Shown: positions 36,149-47,173 of the stretch, one piece after another | Layout of the letters: each line of letters starts with the position of its first letter | How positions within the stretch are numbered: position 1 is the stretch's first letter | Origin: Meandrina meandrites | Taxonomy: Eukaryota; Cnidaria; Anthozoa; Scleractinia; Meandrinidae | Reading direction: 5' to 3' | Assembly: GCA_963693305.1 (NCBI GenBank) | Contig: OY855905.1 | Coordinates: forward strand, 22,659,437 to 22,723,436 | DNA length: 64,000 nt | Translations under genes and position numbers: made by a program | The notes under the pieces: generated by a model | Database searches by the model: none | What the model saw: only the letters and a program-made list of their open reading frames with translations | Told to the model about the DNA's origin: nothing

Positions 36149-36236
36149 TAGCCTCCTACGCGGACGTTCTTTTGGCTCGTCATGCATTCCTTTTGTGCGT
36201 GACGAGCCAAAAGAACTACGTCTGCATAGCAGGCTA
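36149..36236. mobile_element. 88-bp hairpin MITE, hAT-like
   Basis: The ends TAGCC and GGCTA, and inner arms TTCTTTTGGCTCGTCA and TGACGAGCCAAAAGAA, form a long hairpin. The flanks TGTCATTT (36141-36148) and TGTAATTT (36237-36244) match at 7 of 8 bases. Confidence 0.7.
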
Positions 36237-36484
36237 TGTAATTTAGGCATTTAAAAGTCCTTTTCAAAATATCTCGAAGAGACGCAGTTAATGGCTAATC
36301 GTTCCAAGTATTTTTAATGACCGTCTCAATCCAAGGGTATAGAAAAGGAGATGCAGTGTACTGTGGTCTTGCTGTAAGTCTGCAAAGGGGTACCATTTCC
36401 TATGGCAGGCATATTGAAAGGGTTACTTGTTCTGTCAAAAATGGTATATAATATAAGAGAAGGGGGCGGAACCGCGTTTCTGTG

Positions 36485-36781
36485 CACAGCATGAAAATTG
36501 GGATTTATGGGTTAAATCTGGTGTAAAGTTGGTTATCCAACTTTACACCATCAATTAAATGTTGTTAAAGGTGATTAAACCGACCTTTACGCTACCATGT
36601 GTAAAGGTGATTTAAAGTTGGCGTAAAGAAGTCTCTTTATATGCCTGTATACTTGAGTGTAAAGCTGGTTTAAGGGTCAGCTTTAAAAAAATGTAAAGTT
36701 AGCGTAAAGCTGATAAAATTCCAATTTACGCCAGCTTTACTTAAGCTTTACACCACAGTAAAGTTATGTTTTCATGCTGTG
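36485..36781. mobile_element. TIR MITE filled with GTAAAG motifs
   Basis: The termini CACAGCATGAAAA and TTTTCATGCTGTG are perfect 13-bp inverted repeats. The 297-bp body holds about a dozen GTAAAG or CTTTAC words in both orientations. I found no clear target duplication. Confidence 0.7.
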
Positions 36782-37268
36782 GTGAGCGCGTACACGTGGC
36801 GAGCGGCAGGGAGCGCGAATCCAAGCGCAACGGGGTCATTTCAAAGCCAAACAGTCGCGAGACTGTTCTTCGAAATTAGAATCATATCAACTAAACTTTT
36901 TAAATTATTGCTAAGTGAACAAGGACAATATGAAGGACTACTTAGGATTTATTTTCTTCGTGTAAAATTGCTCTTGTGCGTCGTATATAAAGCATATTAT
37001 AATATTGTTTTTTTTTAAATCTCGATTAGCCGCTCAATTTACAGCACAAACGGTCGCGTACATGTTCACGACTACAACTATCTAATACTAGTAATAGTTC
37101 TCACTATAGCTGCCCCCGCCTTTACATAATTTTATTTACAGCAATAAACTATAAAAATTCGTGAAGTACAGTTATTTGACGCCTTCCGTTTGCTGCGGAA
37201 TTCCCTTGTTGCGGCGTGACACCGCTCTATTAGCTATCTGCCGCGTACATATGTAAACTAGCGGTAAT

Positions 37269-37790
37269 CATTGATTGGATGGATAATCTTTATTTTTACA
37301 CGGTCAAATCATCAGCTAAAAATTGTACAACAATAATCCTTGCATATTAATACTAAAATTCTAAAAAAAGCTGCTTTCCACGAATGCCGTGCCTTAAAGT
37401 ACTTGTTTAAGTAAACCTTCTTACGTTGGGAGGAAGACTGTTCCATAAGATTGCGCCGCTATAGGTCAAGCTATTTTTGTAATAGTTAGTGCGCGGTAAT
37501 GGAACATTGAGTTTATTCTCAGAGTCGCTTAGGTCGTACGCGGTTTCTCGTTTTTCAAACTTAGAAGATAAATAGTCTGGAGCCAACCCGTGCAGAGACT
37601 TGTAAACCATCGTGGCTCTTTGAATTTGCTGCTGGCGAACTAGATTTTTCCACCTTAGAATGTTGAATAAATCTTCAGCGTGCGCGTCATAATTTGGGAA
37701 GGTCAAAACACGGGCTGCTCTATTTTGTAGCTTTAATGAGTACGTCCGAGTATTCGTAGGATTGATAGCTAGGTTACCAGAAATTACCTA
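37269..37790 (-). mobile_element. LINE 3' fragment (CR1/L2-type RT C-terminus)
   Basis: The minus strand encodes the end of a non-LTR reverse transcriptase. An open frame contains LQNRAARVLTFPNYD, RWKNLVRQQQIQRATMVYK and LHGLAPDYL, and ends with GAILWNSLPPNVRRF. These are typical C-terminal blocks of CR1/L2/RTE-like elements and differ from the Tx1/L1-like LINEs elsewhere here. The 3' end carries an ATCC/ATTG-rich tail near 37269. It is heavily 5'-truncated and not functional. Confidence 0.8.
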
Positions 37791-38163
37791 AAAAAAACAC
37801 AAAACAGGCAGAACACGTGAACTTTTAAATCCTGATCACTACACGCAAGGTTAGTACATTGAAAATGAGCTTACAATGATTTCCTCGCCAAAAAGCCTAG
37901 TTTTTACGAATAACAAATTATGGCACATTCAAAGAATCGATAAAACAATTTTGATCCGTATTCAACCAACTCTGGATCAAATATTGACATTTTGCCAAAA
38001 CCTTGCCGGGCAATTAGCGGTCGTCTTTAGTAACAATCCTTACTATGAAAAAAATTAAATAATGGGGATAAAACTACGTATTTACACATCGTATTTATAA
38101 TTGCTTACACCGTGACGGAACTTGGACTAAAAGAAATGCTTGTATGGGAACCATGCAGTTGGT

Positions 38164-38647
38164 TAGTCTCCCAGGGGAGGTACTCGAAGTATACATGACG
38201 GGGGGTTCCGACGGAGCTTCATATTGCAAACCCAAAAAAATACACAAACCTGAAATTTTAGACCCAAAAAAATACCTGGCAACCCAAAAACAAGATTACA
38301 AATGTACATTGTATTGTCTTCTTAATATTAACATTTTTTTCGGAACACAGGTCGCTGTAAAGAAGTTCGAATGAATATTTTTCTCGTCCACTGATCGCAA
38401 CGGAAACCCGAAACAAAAAGTTCGCTCGGAGTTAAGACCCAAAAATGCGTATTTTTTAAGACCTAAAAAAATACGCGACAGATCTCTTGACCCAAAAAAA
38501 TACCGAGCGTGTAAATTTTCAACCCAAAAAAATACGTCGGACCCCCCCGTCATGTATACTTCGAGTACCCCCCTGGGGTTAGTCTCCTTCGCAGCCGTTT
38601 TTAGTGCGTTGCGTGACGACACTAAAAACGGCTGCGAAGGAGACTAG
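38164..38647. mobile_element. hairpin MITE split by a second MITE
   Basis: The outer element is a hairpin with ends TAGTCTCCTTCGCAGCCG and CGGCTGCGAAGGAGACTA. It is flanked by a perfect 8-bp duplication CAGTTGGT (38156-38163 and 38648-38655). Its left arm is interrupted by another element (38171-38576). Without it the hairpin is about 68 bp. TSD length suggests a hAT-type origin. Confidence 0.8.
38171..38576. mobile_element. 406-bp TIR MITE nested in the hairpin
   Basis: The ends, CCAGGGGAGGTACTCGAAGT and its mirror ACTTCGAGTACCCCCCTGG, continue inward for about 45 bp of imperfect TIR. A 10-bp target duplication GGTTAGTCTC lies at 38161-38170 and 38577-38586. The body repeats ACCCAAAAAAATAC about five times, with variants. 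TSD of 9-10 bp suggests a Mutator-like origin. Confidence 0.8.
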
Positions 38648-39039
38648 CAGTTGGTAAGCTTGACCAACTGATCTAAACTGAGAGGATACAGCGGCATGTT
38701 TTTAACTGCCTGGGTCGGTACTATATTATTTTGGGATAAGTCGAGGTCAAAACTGGAGGACAGAAAATATAAACAGAAAACCTCACTGAAAAGTTTAAAA
38801 ACTGAAATCAAAATTCGCGCTTATCCTTGATTATCTTTATCGTGCTTTGAACAACCCGGCACAGGAGTCTTCCCCTTTAGCTCCGGTCATGTTTCAACTA
38901 AAATCAAGCCAGTTCAAATTACAAATTGGTTTGCAGTATCATGCAACACTACCCCTTGAGTTAATTAGTTGAGAGTCAGTTGAGTGTTTCCTCTGACAGC
39001 GGCCTTAAAATTTAAACTCTAGTAAGGAAACGATTGAGA

Positions 39040-39700
39040 TCACCATTTCAGTTTAACATGTTTGAGATCGTCTAGGGCCGTTTCATTTATACTTGGACGA
39101 ATAAATATTTTCGACAGTGAGCGTTTCCTGTCAAAAGGTGCCAGGTTACTAATGGCTTTGGAATTTTGATCGTTTCCTGGGTTTTTCGATTTTGTGAAAT
39201 GAAGGTGAGAGTCGTAATTCTGCACGGAAACCTCTGACTCGTCCCCAGTCGTCTTCATATAAAACGCGGCAAAGGAAGAGTTGCGCACGAGGTAGGGGAG
39301 CAGGGGATCTCACCTTGCGCTCCCTTTCTCGGTACCCATCTCTCCCTGCGTTCTCCGTGCGCGCTGTATGAAGACGACTGGGGACGAGTCAGCGGAAACC
39401 TTAGGAGAACGTTCATGCAAACGTGTGAAGTTCTCGGTTTTAGAGTCCTGCTTTGGTATCGCTTCTTTACCAGGGTACATGGACATACCAGTTTTCGTTT
39501 GGTCGTGTTCGAAGGCAGGGTTACAAAGTTGCGTTGAGGGTGCTACAACGGCCAATGTCGAAGTCAAGGGACTGGAGGACGGTATAAGGTCAGAAGGAGA
39601 GGTGTGAGATACAAGATCTTTGTTCAGTTCCTGCGAACTGTCCATCAAACCGTTTGTTGTTAGGATCTCTAGCTTGATTGGATTGCTGCTTTGAATTGCT
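39040..39700 (-). pseudogene. decayed former C-terminal tail of GPCR A
   Basis: Downstream of the present stop of GPCR A, another frame encodes sequence homologous to the tail of GPCR B. Examples are CNPAFEHDQTKTG (B: CNPGFEYDQTETG), ERSPK (B: KSSPK) and LAPFDRKRSLSKIFIRPS (B: LAPLDRKRSLSETFIRPS). The pieces on both sides of an inserted MITE (39234-39392) are in one frame, because MITE plus TSD is 168 bp. The link to the receptor is broken by a frameshift around 39710-39760, and the MITE adds a stop at 39310. The old stop is at 39040. Confidence 0.8.
39234..39392. mobile_element. 159-bp MITE in former coding sequence of GPCR A
   Basis: Perfect terminal inverted repeats of about 26 bp begin CTGACTCGTCCCCAGTCGTC and end GACGACTGGGGACGAGTCAG. 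A perfect 9-bp duplication CGGAAACCT lies at 39225-39233 and 39393-39401. This is a Mutator-like MITE by TSD length. The CTCGTCCCC end motif is shared with the MITEs at 47174 and 55063. Confidence 0.9.
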
Positions 39701-41954
39701 TCACAGTGATGGTGGCTGGAGCGAAGGGCTGGCCATGACCGATTGCAGTTGCACGTTTTCACAACATAGCTCTCGTTGCCGGCGAGCGCTTCGTCCTTTA
39801 CGTACGCCTCCATACAAATTCTTATCGTATTCTGTGATCCTAACTTTTTTGCACCACAGACCCAGCAAAATCTTGCGGAATGTTCGCCGAAACTCCTCAT
39901 TACGGAGGCCATAAACAATAGGGTTACAAACGGAATTCCCGTAATGAAGCCATTTCTCCATCCAACGAATTAGTTTTGGTATTTTTTTGTACCCCTGACA
40001 TCCGGCACTCACCCAATTTGTTATGTTACACACCGAAAGTGTGATGTTGGAGACGAAAAAAGGCGTCAAACAAATGACAAAAAGCCCAATGACTACAGCC
40101 ACTGTCATGGCAATACGGAGATCCTGAAACAAGTAAAGGTGCTATCGATTAACCTGGTAAAAAAATTGGCGTTGACACCAGGAGAGTAGAATAATTTATG
40201 GGAAATAGGGGACTTCTAATTATATATTAGCTTCTGATCTATAGCGCCAAAGTCAACATTGGATATTTTAATCAGCGCTTAAATAAAAAACTAGAACTTT
40301 AAAAAAATAATCACAGAGATAGAACGACATGGCAAAAAAGGACTGTTGTTACTTCTTCATTCAATATGGCCATAGCATTTAATTCTGTGACATCTAGAAA
40401 AATTCAAAACAAAATTTAAGGCAAACGTTCACCTGAATGTTTCTACTGACATTTGGTATAGCTTTGTTTCTTTTTGAATTTGTTTTGTTTGTGTACCTGG
40501 ATTAAATTTAACAATAAAGTTAAAATACCTTTTTTAACGATCCCACTTCTCTACCAGGCGCATGTGCTCTAGCTACATGAAAGATCGTACCATATGCACC
40601 CAGGATAATGGCGAGTGGAACAAAGAAGAGAAGTACAATTACTAGAACTGTACCATATGATGCACTTAATAAATTTATAGTCGTTGAAGCCAATATCGCC
40701 AAAATCCATGCAACCAAGATTACAACCGTGAAAACCCCTGAAAATGGACAGGTAAAATATGATATTGTTTGTTTCTGCTATTTAACTTACAACTTACTTA
40801 ATAAGCGGTACGAAATTCAAAAATCCCATGGGATAATAAAACACGCTTCATTGGCCTGCTTTAAATTTCCTTCATTGCACACAGGATCCAAAATGACTGA
40901 ACCCCAACAATGCAAAGACGGAGGGCTTTTATATATTTTTTAAATCTAGACCTTTAGGTGGGCAAGCTTGATTGCTCCTATCCTCCGAACGCGGCTCACT
41001 CTATGCACTGAGTTAACTTAAAAAGGTAACGTTCTAACCATTATTACTCTTTCAGTTGTTGTCAGGCATGCATAAACTGAGCAAAACTAGCTTAAAACGT
41101 CTACAAAACCACATCAGTGGACGACAGTGTTGGGACGATGACCATTTTCCTCTTTTCAATCTTAACTTGAACTTTCAAGCAATATATCTCACACAGAATT
41201 ACTTATAAGGGTACTTATGCAATCGCTGAAATCATGATTATAACGACTAAATGAAAACCTGGAATTAGCTGAGGGACAAATCGATCCGCCATGAAGATTT
41301 TTATGGTCAAAATTTCCTCACTAACTGATTTCATTGACTAGTTTCGAACTAGCAAATATAACTAAGAACAAACTGTAAAAGTAGTGTAAGAAACGTAGTG
41401 TTAGGAAGTACTGTATTGTAAGTAGCGTACGTATCTTTTTGTATAAAAGTGGTGTTTTTGTGTCCCAAAAACGACTACAGATGAGAAGTCGGGTTCAGGT
41501 GTTTTTAAGCTTTAAATTGCTGCATACTTTTTTACATACTTTTTCTGATGTTGCGATGTTTTATCGGCTTGAGCAGCGCGTAACATCTCTCAAGACTGAT
41601 GGCTGTAAGATTTAGAATCGAGGATACACTAAAGATTACATCAAAGATCAGATAGGACCTGTGGACTGTTCCTAAAAACAGAAACGTTTGGGACATATAC
41701 AGCGGCAATGAGATTACTCCAACCAAGATGTCGGCGACTGCTAATGACATCAACAGGTAATTAGTTCTTGTTCGCAGTCGCCTATTGACGTAGAATGCGC
41801 CAATCATAAGCGAGTTAGCAAACACGATCATCACGGCAAGGGTGCAGAGAAAGGCAATGTTGACGATATCACCTGTTGATATTGGTATTGGAGGAACCTC
41901 GCCACTCGTCCCAGGCCCTGTACCGCTTGTGTTTCTTATAAGGGTCCCGGCCAT
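39701..41954 (-). CDS. orphan rhodopsin-family GPCR A, C-terminally truncated
   Basis: Three minus-strand exons: 41954-41540, 40737-40529 and 40123-39701. They join to 1047 nt (348 aa), phases 1 and 0. A 5' non-coding exon boundary is at 41969. Exon 1 covers TM1-3, exon 2 TM4-5, exon 3 TM6-7 and the tail. Class A landmarks: N47 (1.50), LAVAD D75 (2.50), D105 (3.32), E122-R123-C124 in place of DRY, W149 (4.50), P179 (5.50) and NPIVY 275-279. It lacks the usual Cys 3.25, and TM6 reads ICLTP with Leu227 where the toggle Trp is expected. Asp3.32 hints at an amine-like pocket; no ligand can be named. Compared with GPCR B the tail is cut by a frameshift (see 39040-39700), so it may be drifting or already a pseudogene. 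Confidence 0.8.
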
Positions 41955-42027
41955 TATTGTTGACGTTGTCTGTAAAACAAATTGATAACAAATTGATAAC
42001 AAATCAATAAGAAATCAATAAATAAAT

Positions 42028-42058
42028 GAACGAACGAACGAACGAACGAACGAACGAA
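42028..42058. repeat. (ACGA)n microsatellite
   Basis: Seven to eight ACGA units at the left edge of the second long inverted-repeat element, upstream of GPCR A. Confidence 0.9.
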
Positions 42059-42239
42059 TAGGACAATAAAATGACCTTTTTTAGGGAATATTGTTTATTT
42101 GCGGCTCGAGCGCGAAGCGCAAGGGCAAGGGAGTAAATAAGCAATACTCTCGAAAAACGTAATTTAATCATCATTGTTATCAATATAGAAGGCCAAGTAG
42201 CATCCAGATATAAACTAACACATTTAAAGAGCTTTACAT

Positions 42240-42655
42240 CAAATCAAATCAAAATAAATTTTATTTATCCACGTCTGTGACGCTTAGGAGTACATACAGT
42301 TCTCGTTAGAATGTGTACGTGTGTAAAAATAAACAATTTATATAAATAGAAATAAAAAAAGTATTTTTAAAATTCTCTAAAACGTTAAAAATTATCATTG
42401 ATATTTACAATTAATATTTACAAGTAAAAAGTTAAAATATATAATAATGTCGCTTAAGCCATATTGGCCTTAAGAGATCGCTTAAAAGATTTAATGTCCT
42501 TTGATTCTCTTATTGTCGGAGGCAACGCATTCCACAGTTTGCATCCCAGAAATGCGAAGGATCTATGCATCCATTCCATATTGAAATAAGGGAGTTCCAG
42601 CCTTGTGCTAAGCCCACGTAAATTATACGGAACATGTTTAATAATACAAGTACTT
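42240..42655 (-). mobile_element. LINE 3' fragment inserted in the left arm
   Basis: The minus strand encodes RSFAFLGCKLWNALPP followed by SFKRSLKANMA and a stop (42462), the C-terminal signature of a non-LTR reverse transcriptase. An AT-rich 3' UTR and a TTTGA-repeat tail follow at 42240. The right arm of the host element lacks it, and short ACAT sequences flank it. So it inserted after the inverted repeat formed. Confidence 0.8.
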
Positions 42656-43784
42656 CGCGTTGAAAATTTTGTGCTATGCTACACTGAGGCCCATGTATTT
42701 GTACACGTGTAGTTAAAAAGAGCTGCTATGTCTCCGATAATAAATGGATTAAAATAATTTACGAACTTACATTTTCCAATTTAGCCTCGGCGTAAAATCC
42801 CCGCAATGCTTCAGTTCATTTAGCTCGACCCGAGAAACACCGTGAATGAAGTGAAGACAACAAGAAGCTGCTCTCTTTGTATCTTCGCCTTGTGCTTTTG
42901 CTTCTAATCCGAATTTTTTATCTGCATTTTGTCCCATTCATAACAAATAGACCTTGATTTTTCTCTCCGAACACTATTTATTGAGCGAGAAACTGTTCGC
43001 ATGACGACTTCAACACGGACAAAGTGTGTAATTCAGCGAACCCCACTCAAGTGGGGTTCGTGCATATTTATGAGCCTTGTATCTTAGTAACGTTCAACGC
43101 TTTTTAAGTCACGTCCCATTGGGAGTCTCAACTCGGGACTTATTTTCAAAACCGGTTTTTGCGTTCCAAGCATTGAAAATATTTCCAGTGGTAAGGTTTT
43201 GACGTTACGTTTAGTGCATACATGTCTTTCGAAGAATAGTCGGAAGCCATTTTAATGCACGCATATCGAACGCATTAGAAGAGACGGAAGAAGTTAATTC
43301 TTGCGCCGCAAGAACAAGCAAGCGGTTGAAAGAAGTTAAAACCTCATGTTTTTGGTGTGTACCTGCCAAAACTAACGAAAATATGCAAGAAGTTGAAATC
43401 TAGCCTCTTAACGATTCGAATGGTAGCAAAATGATGTTTCACGAATCTGTTTCTCACAATTCTTCATATAATCAAAGAATGATAAGAGGCTAAAACCCTT
43501 TGCAGCCAAAAATGGTCAAAAATCTCAAAAAAGAAAATGCCGATCAAAGGAACTAGAATGCTGAATGGCGAAGGAGGAAGTGGCTTTGCCGGTGTTTACA
43601 TTTCACAGTCGCCGCAAATGTAACACCGAACAGTTACCGATAAAAAATTCAAATAGGTGGGAAGAGTGAATACTCAAATGTTTGAATTTGTCTGATGCAT
43701 TCATGTTTAATATTTCACGAAAATGCACATCGAAAAACAGCTTTAATTGTTATCCGCAAAGACCACAAGAGAGTCAAAAATTCT

Positions 43785-44285
43785 AGTCGAAACAAACAAC
43801 TGGCTTGGAGGAAACCGACATTTGCATAATCACAACTCTGTCGGCATTTTGTTGAATTGACATCAATTTCTTCATCTTCTGTGAGACTTTTAGTTAATCA
43901 TAATAAACGTTTTTTAGACAGTAAGAAACAAACTTTTAATTTGAGCCTTTTCGTGACTTCGCATTATCATTCGCGAGGCGCGGAGATAGACGGACACGCT
44001 GTCACGCTCAAATGTTAAATAAACAACTGGAAGAAGCTGACATTTGCATAATCACAACTCTGCCGGGTTTTTGCTGAATGTGAACTGAAAGATGAAACAT
44101 TCACTGCAAATATTGCCATCGATTTTTCCCTCTTTTGTGAACCTTTCACTTGAGCGTAATAAACGTTCACCGAGTTAACAAACAGACTTTTACTGCGTGG
44201 CTTTTCATGACTGCACGACAGGTCCGATAGCTTTCGCGCGAAGATGTCGAAGATAGCCGGACATAAGTCACGCTGAAATGTTAAT
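43785..44285. repeat. about 250-bp imperfect tandem duplication
   Basis: Two successive units (about 43785-44027 and 44028-44285) share GACATTTGCATAATCACAAC, TAATAAACGTT, CAAACTTTTA/CAGACTTTTA and GTCACGCT(C/G)AAATGTTAA, with many substitutions. No open frame is conserved. Confidence 0.65.
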
Positions 44286-45439
44286 GGCCATTCTGTTTAC
44301 AAACTGTTCATTGTAACGATAAGCCTACTTTCAAAACAGTTAAAGGTTTTGGTGTTTTGTCTACACAGCGTAGCAATTTGTCTTCGAGCAGAACATTCAC
44401 GAGTCTGAAGTCTAAGCAGCGAAGCGGCGAATCTTGAGGCCGCCATGTGTTCAATCAGAGTCAAAACAGGTTTTTAGCGGACATTAAGATTTTCGAACCT
44501 GCTTTTAGTTGCTAAGATACTAAGTAGTGACAAGTGTCCCTTGGGTAATTGCGGGCGAGCAAAAGCGAGCCCGCAGCCTATTCTTGAGGTCAGCGGCACT
44601 TTCTTTAGCGGACTTGAAGCAAAATGTGGGCACATTTTTGGCATTCCTTTGTTCTTCCAACTGGAATGAATGGTATGTTAGCAAGCGGCGGAGCAAAGGC
44701 CCTGGCGTTGAGTTCAAGGTCCGTGGTCATTGTTCACGTGAATTTCGTGAGTAATGCAATTTTCCGAAGCACATGTCACGTCCGGTCGGCGTTTACTTGT
44801 ACAAGCAACGGGAGGCTAAACTGCAAACTTTGGGGCTAAAAATGAAAAGGAGAAACACCGGTCAATTTTTAAGTGGCTTTAAAATGGAAAATCATCGAAT
44901 ACAGAGTGCTAAAACCTTGTTGATGAAGGATTCCCCTTCCCTTTGCGGCCGCGAAGACATAGTGTCATGGCTCTTCCAAATGCGTTTTGAATGCAAATAA
45001 CAGACTTGAACACAGACTTAATGCGGTTTCTAAAGACTTCTGAGAACAAAATGGTAATGTTCGTTATTGCTTCAAGTTTGGATGGAATTTTCAGAAGGAG
45101 CGGTAAAGCCGTTGAATGAATAATTGACTGCAGAAGCCGTTCGCAAAAATCAAAACTTTCGCTTTGGCTTGAACAAGTGAATAATTGATTCTTGTATGTT
45201 GAATTGCACGGCTTTGAAATTTTCGATATTTTGACGCTTTTGAATGCATTTCTTGGCATCTTCTTAACTGCAAATTAATATGAAACAAAGTTTCTTTCCA
45301 GTTTCTCCCATTTTCCAACTTTAGTCCGGAATTTTAGGCTTTTGAAACCGAACAGATTTGACACGCACGTAGGCGTGTTGTTATCTGACACCCATCTTTT
45401 ATTGGGACGTGCTTCAGTTGTTTATTTAGCGGCTTTGTT

Positions 45440-45925
45440 TTGAGTTGTATTTACAGATTTAGAAAGTTACTACAATGCGTCACAAAATACAAAGGGGTAT
45501 GTTTATTAACATTTAAAGGAAAGGAAAGCATTGAAGGCGTTGCTAGTGTTCATTTTGTGCTAGGAACTCTGAAGTATTGTAAGCAATTTTTACGCTGTTT
45601 CATGCCGCCGAAATACTTTCAATCTTCTCAAATTACCGCTTTTCTGCACCAAGAACGCGAGGAAATTGCTGTAATTGAAGGCATCGAATGGTCTCTAATA
45701 AACTTTCATTACTTTAGTAATGAAGTAATAAAATGGATATTCCGGCATCGTAAAACTGTAACGCAAGCAAGCGAGAGGAAGACAAAAGGCCCTGGGAACG
45801 AATCCGGACAGACAGGGCAGACGGACGTACATCCCAGATGCCGGCTTAGTGCGGCGTTACACACTTTGTGTAAGCCGCACAAAAATCATAGTAAGAGTAA
45901 TAATATTACCAACAACAACAACTAA
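45440..45925 (+). other. 161-codon open frame, unlikely to be a gene
   Basis: This is the longest open frame in the centre of the second palindrome. It has no signal peptide, TM segment, motif or low-complexity domain other than an Asn-rich end. No second copy is visible. I record it only because the region is otherwise empty. Confidence 0.15.
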
Positions 45926-46235
45926 TAATATTAATGCATTTCATAAACATATTTTTTATAATAGTAATAATTAAAATTTCTAGGGCGTCAAACACATCTA
46001 AGAAGGAACTGAAATACGCAACTGCATAAATCAACAGCAGGAAACTGCAGCCCCACGCGTCTCCCTCGCTTCTCCCACGCTATCCTCAATGTCTATTCCA
46101 TCTTGTAACAAACATGGCCGCCCGCACTTCCTAACTATTGGTTACTGCTAGTTCTATCACTATGTTGCGCATGTGTGAACTGAAAACTGAATACATAATG
46201 AATTACACACTTTGTCCGTGTTGAAGTCGTAATGG

Positions 46236-46552
46236 AGACTTTTTTGCTTCAAAGCTTGCTGTACGCTACTGTACGCAAGCTGTTCGCACCTGAACCCATC
46301 AGCTGCTGGGCCGTTAATGCATTAACGGCCATTATTATCAATATACGCGGCCAAATTGAAAACCACCCTCTTGAAAACACGCGCTTTGCGGGCCGCAAAT
46401 GACTCCTAGCGGGCCGTTAATGCATTAACGGCCCTGCAGCTGATTGGTTCTCGGTTCATCGTCCGATGAATATTAACCAATCAGGTCACGTTTAATGACG
46501 CGGGAAAACCATTTAGGTGCGTACAGCAAGTTTTAAAGTAAAAAAAAGTCTT
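46236..46552. mobile_element. TIR MITE inserted in the right arm
   Basis: The left end AGACTTTTTTGCTTCAAAGC and right end GCAAGTTTTAAAGTA...AAAGTCTT, with inner GCTGTACGC/GCGTACAGC, are inverted. The equivalent point of the left arm lacks it. Inside, two identical 22-bp palindromes (46309-46330 and 46412-46433, core TTAATGCATTAA) sit within a further inverted repeat (CAGCTGCTGGGCC...GGGCC...CTGCAGCTG). Confidence 0.65.
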
Positions 46553-47173
46553 GAACAGTTTCTCGCTGAGCGAATAGTGTTCGAAAAGAAAAATCAAAGC
46601 CTATTTGTTATGAATGGGACAAAACGCAGCTAAAAAATTCGGATGTAGAAGTAAAAGCACAAGGGGAAGATATAAAGAGAGCAACTTCTTGTTGTCTTAC
46701 GAGAAACGAAACACAACAAAACATCGTTTCACTTCATTTTGTGTTTCTCGGGTCGAGCTAAATTAACTGAAGCATTGCGGGGATTTTACGCCGAGGCTCA
46801 ACTGGAAAATGTAAGTTCGTAAATTAATATTATCCACTTATTTTCAGAGACACAGCAGCTCTTTTTAACTACACATATACAATATACATGGGCCTCAGTA
46901 CGTAGCATAGCACAAAATTTCAACGCGAAGTACTTGTATTATTGAACATGTAAAGCTCATTAAAATGTGTTAGTTTATACCTGGATGTTCAGGGATGTTA
47001 TTTGACCTTGTATATTGATAATAATGATAATTAAATGACTTTTTTTCTGGAATATTGTTTATTTGCTCCCTTGTAGTGTCATTTGCGGCCCTTGCGCTTC
47101 GCGCTCGGGCCGCAAATGACACTACGCGGGCGCAAATAAACAATATTCCCTCAAAAAGTCATTTTATTGTCCT

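Larger units (their letters stand above)
33202..37268. other. upstream flank of the Ig gene, mostly non-genic
   Basis: No supported coding gene. The stretch contains the presumed promoter of the Ig gene, a 21-C run (33937-33957), two hairpin MITEs (35132-35187, 36149-36236), a short AAATAAACGCGAAAAC tandem (35686-35730) and a GTAAAG-rich MITE (36485-36781). Confidence 0.5.

Noticed and set aside
45440..45925. 161-codon frame in the centre of the second palindrome
   Set aside because: No recognisable transposase, domain or codon structure; listed as a low-confidence feature only.
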